A model generated the notes under the pieces. It saw only the letters and a program-made list of their open reading frames with translations. It did no database searches and was not told where the DNA came from. This document shows positions 7,279 to 16,695 of a stretch of 64,000 bases of DNA, piece by piece. The position numbers and the translations under genes are program-made. The stretch is from Myxococcales bacterium (lineage in GTDB: Bacteria; Myxococcota_A; Bradymonadia; UBA7976; UBA1532): the NCBI GenBank assembly GCA_020633465.1, contig JACKDN010000005.1, positions 124,001-188,000 on the forward strand, read 5' to 3'. Positions within the stretch are counted from its first letter, which is position 1, and every line of letters starts with the position of its first letter.

Positions 7279-9969
7279 TCAGGGCACGACCTCGAAGCGC
7301 ACGATGCGCTCGGTGTGGCTCAGCACGGCCTCGGCGGTGAAGTACAGGTCGAAGGGCTCGTTCCTCAGCCACTTCTTCAGCTGATCGTCGTAATGCGGAT
7401 CGTCGCGGAAGTGGACGTTGCCGCCGGGCACCTGCAGCGTGCAGGCGACGGGCGTCTCCGCGGGCAGGTCGCAGGCGAAGCGCATGCTGGGTCCGCTGCG
7501 CTGCGTGTAGTCGTCGCGGTACATCCCGCTCGGGTTGGCCACGTCGACGGTGAACCAGCCGCCGTCGTTGACGTAGGGGCCGTTGTTGAAGTCCGGGATG
7601 CCCGCGTCATCGAACAGGTTGGCCCGCAGCGTCACCGTGTGCAGGCGGCCCCAGCGCCAGGTGTCCGGGTCGTCGCCGAGCGTCGTCTCGAGGTAGGCGC
7701 CCGCGTCGTTCATCGCCGCGGCGACGATGGCCGGCATGGCCTCGACCTCGTCGGTCGCCACGTCGTCCCACCAGTCGGCGCCCAGCTGCAGGGCGTCGGG
7801 CCGCAGCACGAGGTTGATGAACGACACCAGGAAGGGACGGGCGATCAGCTCGCTGCCGGCCAGCTCGTCGGCCATGGCGGCGTCCACCAGGCGGGGCAGC
7901 AGGACATGGAAGGCGGCGCAGCCGATCGACGCCGTCGCCGCGTCGCCGTCGACCGGCGTGGCGGTGTCGGGGTCGACGCCGTCCAGGCCGCTGGGGCACT
8001 CGAAGTCCCAGGCGGCCAAGGCGTCGCGCACCTTCGCGCCGGCCGCGTCGAGCCCGGGCGCGCCGTCCACCGCCATCAGCAGCGGCGGCGTCATCCGCTC
8101 GCCCACCAGGCTGTGCACGTCGGCCAGCAGCGTGTTCATGGTGTCGCGCGTGTGATCGTCGCGCGCGGTGATGCCCTGCACGATGCGCTCGTGGCGATAG
8201 CCGGCGGCGGCGTCCGTCTGCAGGGCGGCCTGGCCCTCGTTGGTGGGATCGCCGTCCCAGAAGGCGCCGGTCATGTCGTTGTTGGCCGTCGCGATGAAGC
8301 CGGCGGCGGGATCGACCGCCTGCGGCAGGTCGTCGTAGTCGACGTAGTCCTGCCACTCCTGCCCGCCCTCGCCGTCGAGGGGCAGCCAGTTGGGCGCCTG
8401 GGCCGACGCCCACGGGCGGCTGGGCACCTGGTTGTAGGGGAACCACCCGATGCTGCCCGCGCGGTCGGCCACCACGACGTTCTGCCCGATGGTGGTCAGT
8501 CCGCGCAGCGCCGCGCGCGCCTCGGCGACCGACGTCGCGCGCGCCATGCCCAGCAGGTAGTTGGCGTCGGTCGAGGCGTCCTGCGTCGACCACCGCACGG
8601 TGATGGCGATCCCGGCGTCGCGGTCGATGCTCAGCACCGGGCCGTGGTGCGGCACGTACTGGAAGGTGCGCGTCACCGGCTGGCCCATGCTGACGCCGAA
8701 GGTGAAGTCCTTCTCGACGAAGGGCACCACCTGCCCGTCGTGCATCACGCCGGCGCCGTCGGGGCTGAGCGTCTCGACGTACACGTCGGTCATGTCGAAG
8801 TAGGTGGTGGTGAAGCCCCAGGCGAGGTGCTCGTTGTGGCCGATGACCACCGCGGGCAGGCCGGGGAACGAGACGCCGGCCACCTTCAGCGTGCCGGTGC
8901 CGCGGGTCACCGAGTCGAGGTGGATGGGGTACCAGACCGACGGGTTGCTGAGGCCCAGGTGCGGATCGTTGGCCAGCAGGGGCTGGCCCGACGCGGTGTG
9001 CGCGCCGCCGACGACCCAGTTGTTCGAGCCGCGGTCGCGGGCGGCCTCCACGCGCGCGAGATCGGGCGACGCCGCCGCGCGCCGAAGGGCCCGGCGCGCC
9101 GGTGCCAGCCGGACGTGCGCCGCGCGCAGCGCCTCGAGATCCGGCCGCGGCGCCGCCTTCTGCTGCCCCTCGGCCGCCGGCAGGATGGCGCTCGGCGACG
9201 CGACCAGCGGGCCGACCGCGTCGTAGGCCAGGGCCGGATCGAGCGCCGCGAACACCTCGCCGCGGTACAGATCCTCGGCCGAGAAGTCGGTCAGCTGGCG
9301 AATCACCAGCAGCACGCTGCGCACCGAGTCGACGCTCTCCCAGTCGGGCAGCGCCGTCTGGTCGACCAGCGCGTAGGTGTACTCGTCCTGGCGCTGCGCC
9401 CCGTAGTCCCCCGCCTTCACGTGGGCGATCCACGCGTTGACGCCGCGCGCGTAGGCCTCGAACGCGGCCCGCGTGTCGGCGTCCATCGCCGCCGCCATCT
9501 TCTCCTCGATGGGCGTGCCCGTGCGGTCGGTGTTGAACCGCCGGCTGGCCACGTCGGTCTCGAGCACGACGTTGCCCACGAGCTCGCTCAGGCGCCCCGA
9601 CGGGAAGCGCCGGCTGATGTCCATCTGGCTGAAGCGGTGGCGCGCGTGCAGGTAACCCTGCGCGGCGAAGCAGTCGGCGTCGGTGGCGCACAGCAAGTGG
9701 GGGATGCCCATCGGGTCGATGTGCACGTCCACCTTGGCCGACAGGCCGGGCAGGTCGATCACCTCGTCGACGTCGGCCCCGCCGGGCGCGCCGCCCATGC
9801 CCGGCGCGCCCCCCGCCCCGATCTGGCCGCCGAAGCCCCCGCCGGCGCCGATCACGGCCGCGTCCTCGGCGCCCCCCCCGGCGCCGTCCCCCGCGCCGTC
9901 CTCCGGCTCGCAGGCCAGCGTCAGGGCGGCCACCGCGGCCACCATCGTCCACCACCGCCTCGTCCCCAT
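7279..9969 (-). CDS. Penicillin acylase family lipoprotein (Ntn hydrolase)
   Basis: 896 residues from the ATG with GGGGG nearby; an upstream in-frame start at 10032 is rejected because the signal sequence begins here. N-terminus MGTRRWWTMVAAVAAL ends in lipobox LTLAC, followed by a Gly/Ala/Pro-rich linker (to about residue 65). The rest matches the penicillin G acylase / acyl-homoserine-lactone acylase family. GSNNWVV holds the Gly314-Ser315 maturation site, where autocleavage would expose Ser315 as nucleophile of the beta chain; LLANDPHLG and HNEHLAWG follow as in the family. Such enzymes split amide-linked acyl groups (beta-lactams, AHLs, lipopeptides); the substrate here is unknown. Likely periplasmic or outer-membrane attached. 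Confidence 0.9.
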   Translation of the reverse strand: MGTRRWWTMVAAVAALTLACEPEDGAGDGAGGGAEDAAVIGAGGGFGGQIGAGGAPGMGGAPGGADVDEVIDLPGLSAKVDVHIDPMGIPHLLCATDADCFAAQGYLHARHRFSQMDISRRFPSGRLSELVGNVVLETDVASRRFNTDRTGTPIEEKMAAAMDADTRAAFEAYARGVNAWIAHVKAGDYGAQRQDEYTYALVDQTALPDWESVDSVRSVLLVIRQLTDFSAEDLYRGEVFAALDPALAYDAVGPLVASPSAILPAAEGQQKAAPRPDLEALRAAHVRLAPARRALRRAAASPDLARVEAARDRGSNNWVVGGAHTASGQPLLANDPHLGLSNPSVWYPIHLDSVTRGTGTLKVAGVSFPGLPAVVIGHNEHLAWGFTTTYFDMTDVYVETLSPDGAGVMHDGQVVPFVEKDFTFGVSMGQPVTRTFQYVPHHGPVLSIDRDAGIAITVRWSTQDASTDANYLLGMARATSVAEARAALRGLTTIGQNVVVADRAGSIGWFPYNQVPSRPWASAQAPNWLPLDGEGGQEWQDYVDYDDLPQAVDPAAGFIATANNDMTGAFWDGDPTNEGQAALQTDAAAGYRHERIVQGITARDDHTRDTMNTLLADVHSLVGERMTPPLLMAVDGAPGLDAAGAKVRDALAAWDFECPSGLDGVDPDTATPVDGDAATASIGCAAFHVLLPRLVDAAMADELAGSELIARPFLVSFINLVLRPDALQLGADWWDDVATDEVEAMPAIVAAAMNDAGAYLETTLGDDPDTWRWGRLHTVTLRANLFDDAGIPDFNNGPYVNDGGWFTVDVANPSGMYRDDYTQRSGPSMRFACDLPAETPVACTLQVPGGNVHFRDDPHYDDQLKKWLRNEPFDLYFTAEAVLSHTERIVRFEVVP

Positions 9970-10061
9970 GATCGTCCCCCGACCGTCCAGATCACCGCAC
10001 CCGCACCGCCAACCGCGCCCGACACCCGCCAAGCGCGCTTGTCACCCCGCGCCCCCGCCGC

Positions 10062-11180
10062 TCACGGCCCCATCGCCGGGCGGCACACACCCTCGACGCA
10101 GGCCAGCGCCTCGCCGCGCATGCCCATCGCCGGGCAGTCCGCGTCGCCCGCGCAGCTCGGCACACAGCGGGCGCCCTCGGGCGTCTGGGCGCAGGTGCAG
10201 CCGGCCGCCTCGGGCGGACACATGCCGGTGCAGTCGCCGCAGTCTCCGCCGCCGGGCGCCTCCCCGCCGTCCAGCATGGGCCCGGCGTCCGGCCCCTGCG
10301 TCTGGCCCGGGATCGGCGAGCCGCGGTAGCACCCCAGCACGTAGGGGAAGCCGTCCGTGGCGTGGTAGCGATAGGTGCCGTCCGGCCCCGTCCGCCCGTT
10401 GCAGCGATCCAGCTTCGTGCCCGCGGCCTCGTCGCACGTCGCCGCGGTGCACGCGTGGTTGTCCCAGGCGTAGGTGGTGGGATCGCCCGTGCGCTCCCAG
10501 CTGCTCTCGAAGGTGACCACCTCGGCGCAGTCGGCGTCGACGCAGCCCCGCGCGCCGTAGATGGGGAAGCCGTCGAGCGCGTAGCCGATGATCGGCGAGG
10601 GCGCCTCGGCGTCCAGGTCGGGGAAGAAGCACTCGGTCAAGAGCGCGTGGTTGTGGTAGTCGCCCTGCCCGCCCGTGTGCCCCTTGCACCAGTCGAGGAT
10701 GTCGTTGAAGACGGGGTCGCCGTAGGGATCCGGCATGGCCGCCTCGTTCGGCCCGTAGACCGGCACGCCGGCGATGGTGAAGGCCGCGACGCCCAGCAGG
10801 GGGATGGCCGAGCGCTCGGCCGCCACCGCCGGCGCCATGGGCACCTTCCAGGTGTGGTTCTGGGTGCGCAGCGCGTTGGGCGTCGTCTGCTGAAACGCGT
10901 GGTGCGGCAGACCGTTGCTCTGCACCGTCATCACGTCGCCGGCGCAGGTGACCGTCATCGCCGGGGCGTCGTAGCCCTCGCCCGGCCCCTCGACCGTCGA
11001 CAGGTCGAGGAACAGCTCGCCGCGGCACGGCTCGCCCCCCTCCGGCGCGCCGCCCGCCCCCGGCGCGCCGCCCGCCCCCGGCGCGGCGTCCGCCGCATCG
11101 TCCCCGCCCCCGTCGTCACACCCCCAGACCCCGAACGCCAGCACCCCCGCCAAGACCACCCGCGCCTGTCGCCGTCGCAT
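10062..11180 (-). CDS. YHYH-domain lipoprotein
   Basis: 372 residues, ATG with GGGGAGAG upstream. It has an N-terminal signal and a lipobox ending in Cys near residue 21 (FGVWGC), then an Asp/Gly/Ala-rich linker. The central region (about 60-290) is a YHYH-type domain: IIGYALDGFPIYG and YRYHATDGFPYVLGCY are its hallmarks. The C-terminal 80 residues are Cys-rich (GDCGDCTGMCPP, CAGDADCP), probably disulphide-bonded modules of the kind common on myxobacterial exported proteins. The function of YHYH proteins is not known. It lies 92 bp upstream of the acylase gene on the same strand, so co-transcription is possible. Both share the Gly-Ala-Pro linker style. Confidence 0.85.
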   Translation of the reverse strand: MRRRQARVVLAGVLAFGVWGCDDGGGDDAADAAPGAGGAPGAGGAPEGGEPCRGELFLDLSTVEGPGEGYDAPAMTVTCAGDVMTVQSNGLPHHAFQQTTPNALRTQNHTWKVPMAPAVAAERSAIPLLGVAAFTIAGVPVYGPNEAAMPDPYGDPVFNDILDWCKGHTGGQGDYHNHALLTECFFPDLDAEAPSPIIGYALDGFPIYGARGCVDADCAEVVTFESSWERTGDPTTYAWDNHACTAATCDEAAGTKLDRCNGRTGPDGTYRYHATDGFPYVLGCYRGSPIPGQTQGPDAGPMLDGGEAPGGGDCGDCTGMCPPEAAGCTCAQTPEGARCVPSCAGDADCPAMGMRGEALACVEGVCRPAMGP

Positions 11181-11291
11181 GTCTCTCCCCTTCGCGTTTC
11201 GATTGGACCCGCCGGGCCCGTGCAATGGCCACGCCACGCGAATCGGGGCACGAAGATGCGTCTCCGCCCGTCTGCCCCTATCCTCGACGGC

Positions 11292-11681
11292 ATGCGATAC
11301 CTGCCACCCCACTCCGCATCGGCGCCCCCCGCCGACCCGCGCGATCCCACCGCGTTGGTGCTCGGCGAGTGGCGAGACGAAGATCAGGACGAGATTCACA
11401 TCGGGCGCACCGACGACGGCGGCTTCTCGGTGATGGTGGTCGACACCACCGACGGCGAGGTGTTCGACGTCCGCCGGGTGCGCTGGTGCGACGGCGAGCT
11501 CTCGTGGCACGTCCGCATCCCGTCGACCGGCGTCGAGCTGTTCTATCGCACCCTGCGCATCCGGCCGGACGGCCTGCTGGTGGCCTGGCGCAACACCGCG
11601 GCCGGCACCGACGCCGCCCACCTGCGCGGCCTGCAGCTGCGCGGCACCGAAGAGCTGGTGCGCCCCGATCCCTTCGGCTGA
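11292..11681 (+). CDS. Hypothetical 129-residue protein
   Basis: Starts at ATG 11292, giving 129 residues rich in Trp, Asp and Arg (EWRDEDQDEIHIGR, LVAWRNTAAGTDAAHLRG). It looks like a small all-beta cytoplasmic domain. No signal peptide and no motif I know. A -10-like TATCCT at 11279-11284 lies 7 bp before the ATG without a ribosome site, so a leaderless message is possible. A further in-frame ATG exists at 11255 but would place the -10 inside the gene. Convergent with the sigma-54 activator, 17 bp apart. Confidence 0.6.
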   Translation: MRYLPPHSASAPPADPRDPTALVLGEWRDEDQDEIHIGRTDDGGFSVMVVDTTDGEVFDVRRVRWCDGELSWHVRIPSTGVELFYRTLRIRPDGLLVAWRNTAAGTDAAHLRGLQLRGTEELVRPDPFG

Positions 11682-11698
11682 TCCGCCCGCGGCGGCCC

Positions 11699-13123
11699 TC
11701 AGCCGCGCCCCGCCACGTTGTGCTTCTTCAGCAGCTCGCGCAGGTGATAGCGCGTCAGGCCGGCGGCCTTCGCGCTCTGCGAGATGTTGCCCCCGTGCTT
11801 CGACACCAGCTTCTCGAGGTACAGCGCCTCGAAGATGTCGAGCAGCGCCTGCTTGGCGTCCTTGAACGACTCCTCGATGTCCACCGAGAACACCAGATCG
11901 CCGTCCCGCGCCATCGGCGCGCCGGTCGCCGCCGCCGCCGACGGCAGCAGCGAGGGCTCGTTGCCCAGCATGAAGTCGCGCTTGGTCAGCATGGGCCCCT
12001 CGGCCAGGCTGGTGGCGCGCTCGCACACGTTCTTCAGCTCGCGCACGTTGCCCGGCCACTGCCGCTCCATCAGCGCCTTGAGCGCCTCGGGGCTGACCTC
12101 GACCTCGAACTGCCCGCGCTCGCGGCGCTTGGCGTTGGCGCGGTCGATGAAGTGCGACACCAGCAGCGCCACGTCCTCGCGCCGGCGGCGCAGGGGCGGC
12201 AGCTGGATCTGCATCACGCTGAGGCGGAAGTAGAGGTCTTCGCGGAAGCCGCCCTCGGTCACCATCTGCCGCAGATCGCGGTTGGTGGCCGCCACGACGC
12301 GGCAGTCGACCTTGATCACCCGGTCGCCGCCCACGCGCTTCAGCTCGCGGTTCTCGAGCACGCGCAGCAGCTTCGGCTGCAGGTTGATGTCCAGCTCGCC
12401 GATCTCGTCGAGGAAGATCGTGCCGCCGTCGGCCTGCTCGAAGACGCCCTTGTGCTGCGAGATGGCGCCGGTGAACGACCCCTTCTCGTGGCCGAAGATG
12501 GTGCTCTCGATGAGATCCTTGGGGATGGCGGAGCAGTCGAGCACCACGAAGGGCTTCTTGGTGCGGTGGCTGTGGTTGTGGATCGCCTGCGCGATCAGCT
12601 CCTTGCCGGTGCCCGTCTCGCCCTGCACCAGCACGGTCAGATCGCTGGGCGCCACGCGCTCGAGGTTGGCGAAGATCTCGCGCATCGGCACGCTCGACCC
12701 GATCACCTGGTCGAAGCGGTCGCGCTCGCTCAGCTCGATGGTGACGATGTCGCGGGTGGGCTCGAACTTGAGCACGGTGTTGCCGGCGCGGAACACGGTG
12801 CCGGGGCGCAGGAAGATCTCGCGGATGCGGATGTCGCCGTAGAAGGTGCCGTTGGTGCTGCCGGCGTCGCGCAGCACGTAGCTGTTGCCGTCCGCCTCGA
12901 CGGTGAAGTGCTGGCTCGACACCGAGTTGTCGGTGAGCGTCAGATCGCACACCGAGCTGCGCCCGACGGTCACCTGCTCCTTGGCCACCACCAGCTCGCG
13001 CCCCTCGTCGGGCCCCTCGAGCACCACCAGCCGGCTCTTGCGCAGGCGCTTGGCCGTCGGCCGGTCGCCCACGAAGATGGTCTTCAGCGCAGCATCGTCA
13101 CGGATGTCCGGGTTGAGGGCCAT
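11699..13123 (-). CDS. FHA-domain sigma-54-dependent transcriptional activator
   Basis: 474 residues, ATG with GAGGAG spaced 4 bases. Residues about 30-125 form a forkhead-associated domain (GRSSVCDLTLTD, SSQHF, AGSTNGTF) that binds phosphothreonine. Residues about 135-375 are the AAA+ sigma-54 activator module, with Walker A GETGTGKE at 168-175, the sigma-54 contact loop GSFTGA at 215-220 and the Walker B region TIFLDEIGELD. The C-terminal 50 residues form a Fis-type helix-turn-helix (ISQSAKAAGLTRYHLRELL). FHA activators respond to Ser/Thr kinases and control development and motility genes in myxobacteria. It is divergent from the GspE/PilB operon, a plausible target (inference). Confidence 0.95.
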   Translation of the reverse strand: MALNPDIRDDAALKTIFVGDRPTAKRLRKSRLVVLEGPDEGRELVVAKEQVTVGRSSVCDLTLTDNSVSSQHFTVEADGNSYVLRDAGSTNGTFYGDIRIREIFLRPGTVFRAGNTVLKFEPTRDIVTIELSERDRFDQVIGSSVPMREIFANLERVAPSDLTVLVQGETGTGKELIAQAIHNHSHRTKKPFVVLDCSAIPKDLIESTIFGHEKGSFTGAISQHKGVFEQADGGTIFLDEIGELDINLQPKLLRVLENRELKRVGGDRVIKVDCRVVAATNRDLRQMVTEGGFREDLYFRLSVMQIQLPPLRRRREDVALLVSHFIDRANAKRRERGQFEVEVSPEALKALMERQWPGNVRELKNVCERATSLAEGPMLTKRDFMLGNEPSLLPSAAAATGAPMARDGDLVFSVDIEESFKDAKQALLDIFEALYLEKLVSKHGGNISQSAKAAGLTRYHLRELLKKHNVAGRG

Positions 13124-13154
13124 GCCGCTCCTCGGGCTGGGTGGCAATGATATT

Positions 13155-13173
13155 GGCCACCATAACAATGGCC
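13155..13173. promoter_or_regulatory. Inverted repeat in AT-richer divergent promoter region
   Basis: GGCCA (13155-13159) and TGGCC (13169-13173) frame a 9-base spacer that itself contains CCAT/ATGG symmetry, in an unusually AT-rich patch between the sigma-54 activator and the GspE/PilB gene. Just upstream TGGCAATGATATTGG (13142-13156) resembles a sigma-54 -24/-12 element but has GG where GC is expected at -12. A candidate operator only. Confidence 0.3.
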
Positions 13174-13273
13174 CCCGGGCGGCGCCACATCGGCGCGCAT
13201 CGGTGGACGCGGGCCGGTCGGGGGGCGTAGTCAGGAGGGCAGCGCCACGACCGGACACCGCGGAACGCGCCCG

Positions 13274-15073
13274 ATGCACACCGACCTGACCGTCGCCGAG
13301 GTCCTCGACACGCTGCGCCACGCCGGCCTGCTGGACGACGCCGCCGTGCGCGACGCGACGGTGCGCGCGCCGGCCCAGCGCGCCCGGCTGCTGCGCGCGC
13401 TGGTCGGCGGCCCGGTGGATCGCGGTGCGGCGCCGCGCGTGGGCGCCGCCGAGGTGGTCGCCAGCCTCGACCTGCCACGCGCCGACGCCGAGGGCACGCT
13501 GACCGAGGACGCGGTGATGCAGACGCTGGCCCGCGCACACGGCCTGCCCTGGCGGCGCCTCGACCCGCTCGAGCTGGACCTCGAGCTGGTGACCGGCGCG
13601 CTCACCCGCCCCTTCGCCCAGCGCCACGACTGCCTGGTGGTCGACCGCGACGACGAGGCGCTGGTGGTGGCCCTCGCCGAGCCGCGCGACGCCGAGCTGC
13701 GCGACAACCTCGAGCGCCTGACCGGCAAGCGCGTGCGCCCGGTGCTGGCCAGCAAGCACGACATCCGCCGCATCATCCGCGAGTTCTACGGCTTCAAGCG
13801 CACGGTCATGGCGGCCGAGCAGGAGTACGGCCGCAGCGACGACGCCAACCTCGAGCGCCTGTTCCGCATCAAGACCGACGCCGAGATCGACGCCACCGAC
13901 CGCCACGTGGTGGCCGCGGCCGACTTCCTGCTGCGCCACGCGCTCGAGCAGCGGGCCAGCGACATCCACTTCGAGCCCAAGCGCCAGCAGGGCGTCGTGC
14001 GGTTCCGCATCGACGGCGCGCTGCACACGGTGCACACGCTGCCCCGCCCGGTGGTGCCGCCCTTGACCAGCCGCCTGAAGATGATGGCGCGCATGGACAT
14101 CGCCGAGCGCCGGCGCCCGCAGGACGGCCGCATCAAGCTCGAGCGCGACGGCACCGAGATCGAGATGCGCGTCAGCACCATGCCCACCGCGTTCGGCGAG
14201 AAGGTGGTCATCCGCATCTTCGACCCGGACACGCTGCTGGTGGATCTGGACGTGCTGGGCTTCTTCCCCGAGCAGCGGCAGGTGTGGGACGCGTTCCTGC
14301 GGCGCCCGCACGGCATCGTGCTGCTGACCGGCCCCACCGGCAGCGGCAAGACGACGACGCTGTACAGCAGCCTGAAGGCGCTGGCGGGTCCCGAGGTGAA
14401 CATCACCACCATCGAGGATCCTATCGAGATGATCACCGAGGCGTTCAACCAGGTGCAGGTCGATCCGCGGGTCGAGGTGACGTTCTCGTCGGCCCTGCGC
14501 ACCGTGCTGCGGCAGGATCCCGACATCATCATGGTGGGCGAGATCCGCGACCTCGAGACCGCGCGCCACGCGGTGCAGGCCGCGCTGACCGGCCACCTGG
14601 TGTTCTCGACGCTGCACACCAACGACGCGCCGAGCGCCTTCACGCGGCTGATCGACCTGGGCATCGAGCCCTTCCTCGTGGCCAGCACGGTGTGCGGCGT
14701 CGCGGCGCAGCGGCTGGTGCGCAAGGTGTGCCCGCACTGCGCCACCGATCGCCCGCTGGACGACGGCGAGCTGGCGCTCTTGGGGATCGAGGCGCCCGAG
14801 GGCGAGCGGCTGGCCGTGCGCGAGGGCGCGGGCTGCGTCGAGTGCCGCGGCACGGGGTATCGGGGGCGCTCGGGGGTGTTCGAGATCCTGCCGGTGACGC
14901 CGCGCATCCGGCACGGGGTGAGCCAGTCGCTGGACGCCGCGCAGCTCATGCACCGCGCCCGGCGCGAGGGTATGATGACCCTCCACGAGTCGGCGCTGCG
15001 CAAGCTGGCGCTCGGTGAGACGAGCCTGGGCGAAGTGTTCCGGACGACGACGACGGCCGAGGAGATGGCATGA
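13274..15073 (+). CDS. GspE/PilB-type secretion or pilus assembly ATPase
   Basis: 599 residues. The N-terminal 150 residues match the GSPII_E N-terminal (MshEN-like) region, which in relatives binds c-di-GMP or docks the inner-membrane platform. The ATPase core has Walker A GPTGSGKTTT starting at residue 353, Asp-box segment TTIEDPIE, Walker B PDIIMVGEIRD and the His box GHLVFSTLHTND. A four-Cys zinc site is present: C486-x2-C489 and C521-x2-C524. It would power pseudopilus or type IV pilus extension at the inner membrane. Being alone without other gsp/pil genes, its partner machine is elsewhere. First gene of a 3-gene overlapping operon; AGGAGG at about 13232 is too far from the start to serve it. 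Confidence 0.92.
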   Translation: MHTDLTVAEVLDTLRHAGLLDDAAVRDATVRAPAQRARLLRALVGGPVDRGAAPRVGAAEVVASLDLPRADAEGTLTEDAVMQTLARAHGLPWRRLDPLELDLELVTGALTRPFAQRHDCLVVDRDDEALVVALAEPRDAELRDNLERLTGKRVRPVLASKHDIRRIIREFYGFKRTVMAAEQEYGRSDDANLERLFRIKTDAEIDATDRHVVAAADFLLRHALEQRASDIHFEPKRQQGVVRFRIDGALHTVHTLPRPVVPPLTSRLKMMARMDIAERRRPQDGRIKLERDGTEIEMRVSTMPTAFGEKVVIRIFDPDTLLVDLDVLGFFPEQRQVWDAFLRRPHGIVLLTGPTGSGKTTTLYSSLKALAGPEVNITTIEDPIEMITEAFNQVQVDPRVEVTFSSALRTVLRQDPDIIMVGEIRDLETARHAVQAALTGHLVFSTLHTNDAPSAFTRLIDLGIEPFLVASTVCGVAAQRLVRKVCPHCATDRPLDDGELALLGIEAPEGERLAVREGAGCVECRGTGYRGRSGVFEILPVTPRIRHGVSQSLDAAQLMHRARREGMMTLHESALRKLALGETSLGEVFRTTTTAEEMA

Positions 15074-16074
15074 ACAGCTGCGTGATCGGCGGCGGCAGCT
15101 GGGGGACCGCCCTGGCGTCGGTGCTGGCCCACAACGGATCGGTGCGCCTCTGGGCGCGCGAGCCCGAGGTGGTCGAGGGCATCAACCGCGACCACCGGAA
15201 CCCGCGCTACCAGACCGACATCGACCTGCCCCCGACCATCGAGGCCACCGGCGATCTGCGCGCGGCGGTGAAGGGGGCCGAGCTCGTGTGCGTGGTGGTG
15301 CCCAGCCACGCGATGCGCGCGGTGATGAGCGGCGTGGCCGACGCGCTGCAGCCGGGGGTGCCGATCGTCAGCGCGGCGAAGGGCATCGAGAACGACTCGC
15401 TGCAGACGATGGAAGAGGTGCTGTGCGACGTGCTGCCACGCACGCTGTGGGCCGACCTGGCGTTCTTGTCCGGGCCCAGCTTCGCGCGCGAGACGCTGCA
15501 GCGCATGGCCACCGCGGTGACGATCGCGGCGCGCTTCCACCAGGTGGCCAAGAAGGCGCAGGCGGCGTTCTCGACGCCCTTCTTCCGCGTCTACACCACC
15601 GAGGACGTCACCGGCGTCGAGCTGGGCGGCGCGCTGAAGAACGTGGTGGCCATCGCCGCGGGCGCCGCCAGCGGGCTGGGGCTGGGGCACAACAGCATGG
15701 CGGCGCTGTTGACGCGCGGGCTGGCCGAGATCACCCGGCTGGCGGTGAAGCGGGGCGCGAACCCGCTGACGCTGAGCGGGCTGGCCGGCATGGGCGACCT
15801 GGTGCTGACCTGCACCGGCGGGCTGAGCCGCAACCGGCACGTGGGCGTCGAGCTGGGGAAGGGGCGCACGCTCGACGACATCCTCGGCGAGATGAACGAG
15901 GTGGCCGAGGGCGTGAAGACGGCGAAGAGCACCTGGGATCTGTGTCGGCGCGAGGGCGTGGACATGCCCATCGCCGAGCAGGTGTACAAGGTGATCTACG
16001 AGCAGAAGGCGCCCGCGCAGGCGCTGACCGATCTGATGACGCGCGAGCTGAAGCGGGAGCGGGACTTCGGGTGA
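15070..16074 (+). CDS. gpsA: NAD(P)+ glycerol-3-phosphate dehydrogenase
   Basis: 334 residues, the usual length. It reduces dihydroxyacetone phosphate to sn-glycerol-3-phosphate, the backbone for phospholipids, in the cytoplasm. Evidence: N-terminal Rossmann motif GGGSWGTA, the segment VSAAKGIE, FLSGPSFARET, LGGALKNVVAIAAG (with the catalytic Lys region) and GLAGMGDLVLTC, all standard for GpsA. Its ATG overlaps the stop of the secretion ATPase gene by 4 bp (ATGA), and its own stop overlaps the next GTG by 4 bp. Translation is therefore probably coupled, an odd pairing of lipid metabolism with a secretion ATPase. A glycerol kinase that makes the same product lies at 43603. Confidence 0.97.
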   Translation: MNSCVIGGGSWGTALASVLAHNGSVRLWAREPEVVEGINRDHRNPRYQTDIDLPPTIEATGDLRAAVKGAELVCVVVPSHAMRAVMSGVADALQPGVPIVSAAKGIENDSLQTMEEVLCDVLPRTLWADLAFLSGPSFARETLQRMATAVTIAARFHQVAKKAQAAFSTPFFRVYTTEDVTGVELGGALKNVVAIAAGAASGLGLGHNSMAALLTRGLAEITRLAVKRGANPLTLSGLAGMGDLVLTCTGGLSRNRHVGVELGKGRTLDDILGEMNEVAEGVKTAKSTWDLCRREGVDMPIAEQVYKVIYEQKAPAQALTDLMTRELKRERDFG

Positions 16075-16682
16075 GGGCGCTCGGGATCCTCGCGCTGCTG
16101 TTGCCCGCGCTGGCGAGCGCGCAGCCCACGCCGCGTCGGCCCGACGGCGTGGTGCCCACGGCGAAGTCGATCTACGCGGCGGACGATCCCGACGCCGCGC
16201 TGAAGATGCAGATCGAGCGGCTGATGGGCGTGTACCTGGTCGATCCGCCGCGCCGGCACGACTCGGAGCGGGTGGTGGTTCAGGGCGACAAGGTGCAGAT
16301 CGACGTCTGGCAGCCGGTGTCGCGCCTGTCCGACACCGAGCTGAAGACGCGCGCCGTGCACTGGTTCGTGCTCGGCCGCACGCAGTACGCCCCCGGCGTG
16401 CGCGGCGTCTTCTCGGAGCTGCCGCAGATCGACGACGCCCGCCTGGTGTTCCACGAGGTGCTGCGCCCCGACGCCCGCGGCCGGCGCCGCGGCAAGCAGG
16501 GCGATCAAGTGAAGCCCTACCTGGTGCTGCGCCTCGACCGCCGCAGCTTCGAGAAGCTGGCGGTCGACGTCATCGAGAAGTGCGTCGAGCGCGGCGACTG
16601 CGGCGCCCTGTTCGACAGCGCCTTCAAGTACGCGAAGTTCGACCGCCGCTACGTGCGCCGCGCCCGCAAGCGGGCGCAGTGA
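16071..16682 (+). CDS. Secreted protein of unknown function
   Basis: 203 residues from GTG 16071, overlapping the gpsA stop. Residues 1-18 are a clean signal peptide ending in ALASAQ. The mature part is basic, with an alpha/beta pattern (GVYLVDPPRRHDSERVVVQG, HWFVLGRTQYAPGVRGVF, LVFHEVLRPDARGRRRG). Two Cys near the C-terminus (KCVERGDCG) could form a disulphide. I do not recognise the family. Being last in the GspE/PilB-gpsA operon, it may be an envelope protein linked to that machine, but this is only context. Confidence 0.75.
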   Translation: MRALGILALLLPALASAQPTPRRPDGVVPTAKSIYAADDPDAALKMQIERLMGVYLVDPPRRHDSERVVVQGDKVQIDVWQPVSRLSDTELKTRAVHWFVLGRTQYAPGVRGVFSELPQIDDARLVFHEVLRPDARGRRRGKQGDQVKPYLVLRLDRRSFEKLAVDVIEKCVERGDCGALFDSAFKYAKFDRRYVRRARKRAQ

Positions 16683-16695
16683 GGCACGCCCTCGA

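Noticed and set aside
5298..7340. 680-residue plus-strand frame rich in His, Gln and Gly
   Set aside because: Antisense shadow of the permease gene; no membrane or catalytic motif and no credible start.
13142..13156. Sigma-54 promoter for the GspE/PilB gene
   Set aside because: TGGCAATGATATTGG has GG, not GC, at the -12 position; kept only as a note with the palindrome.
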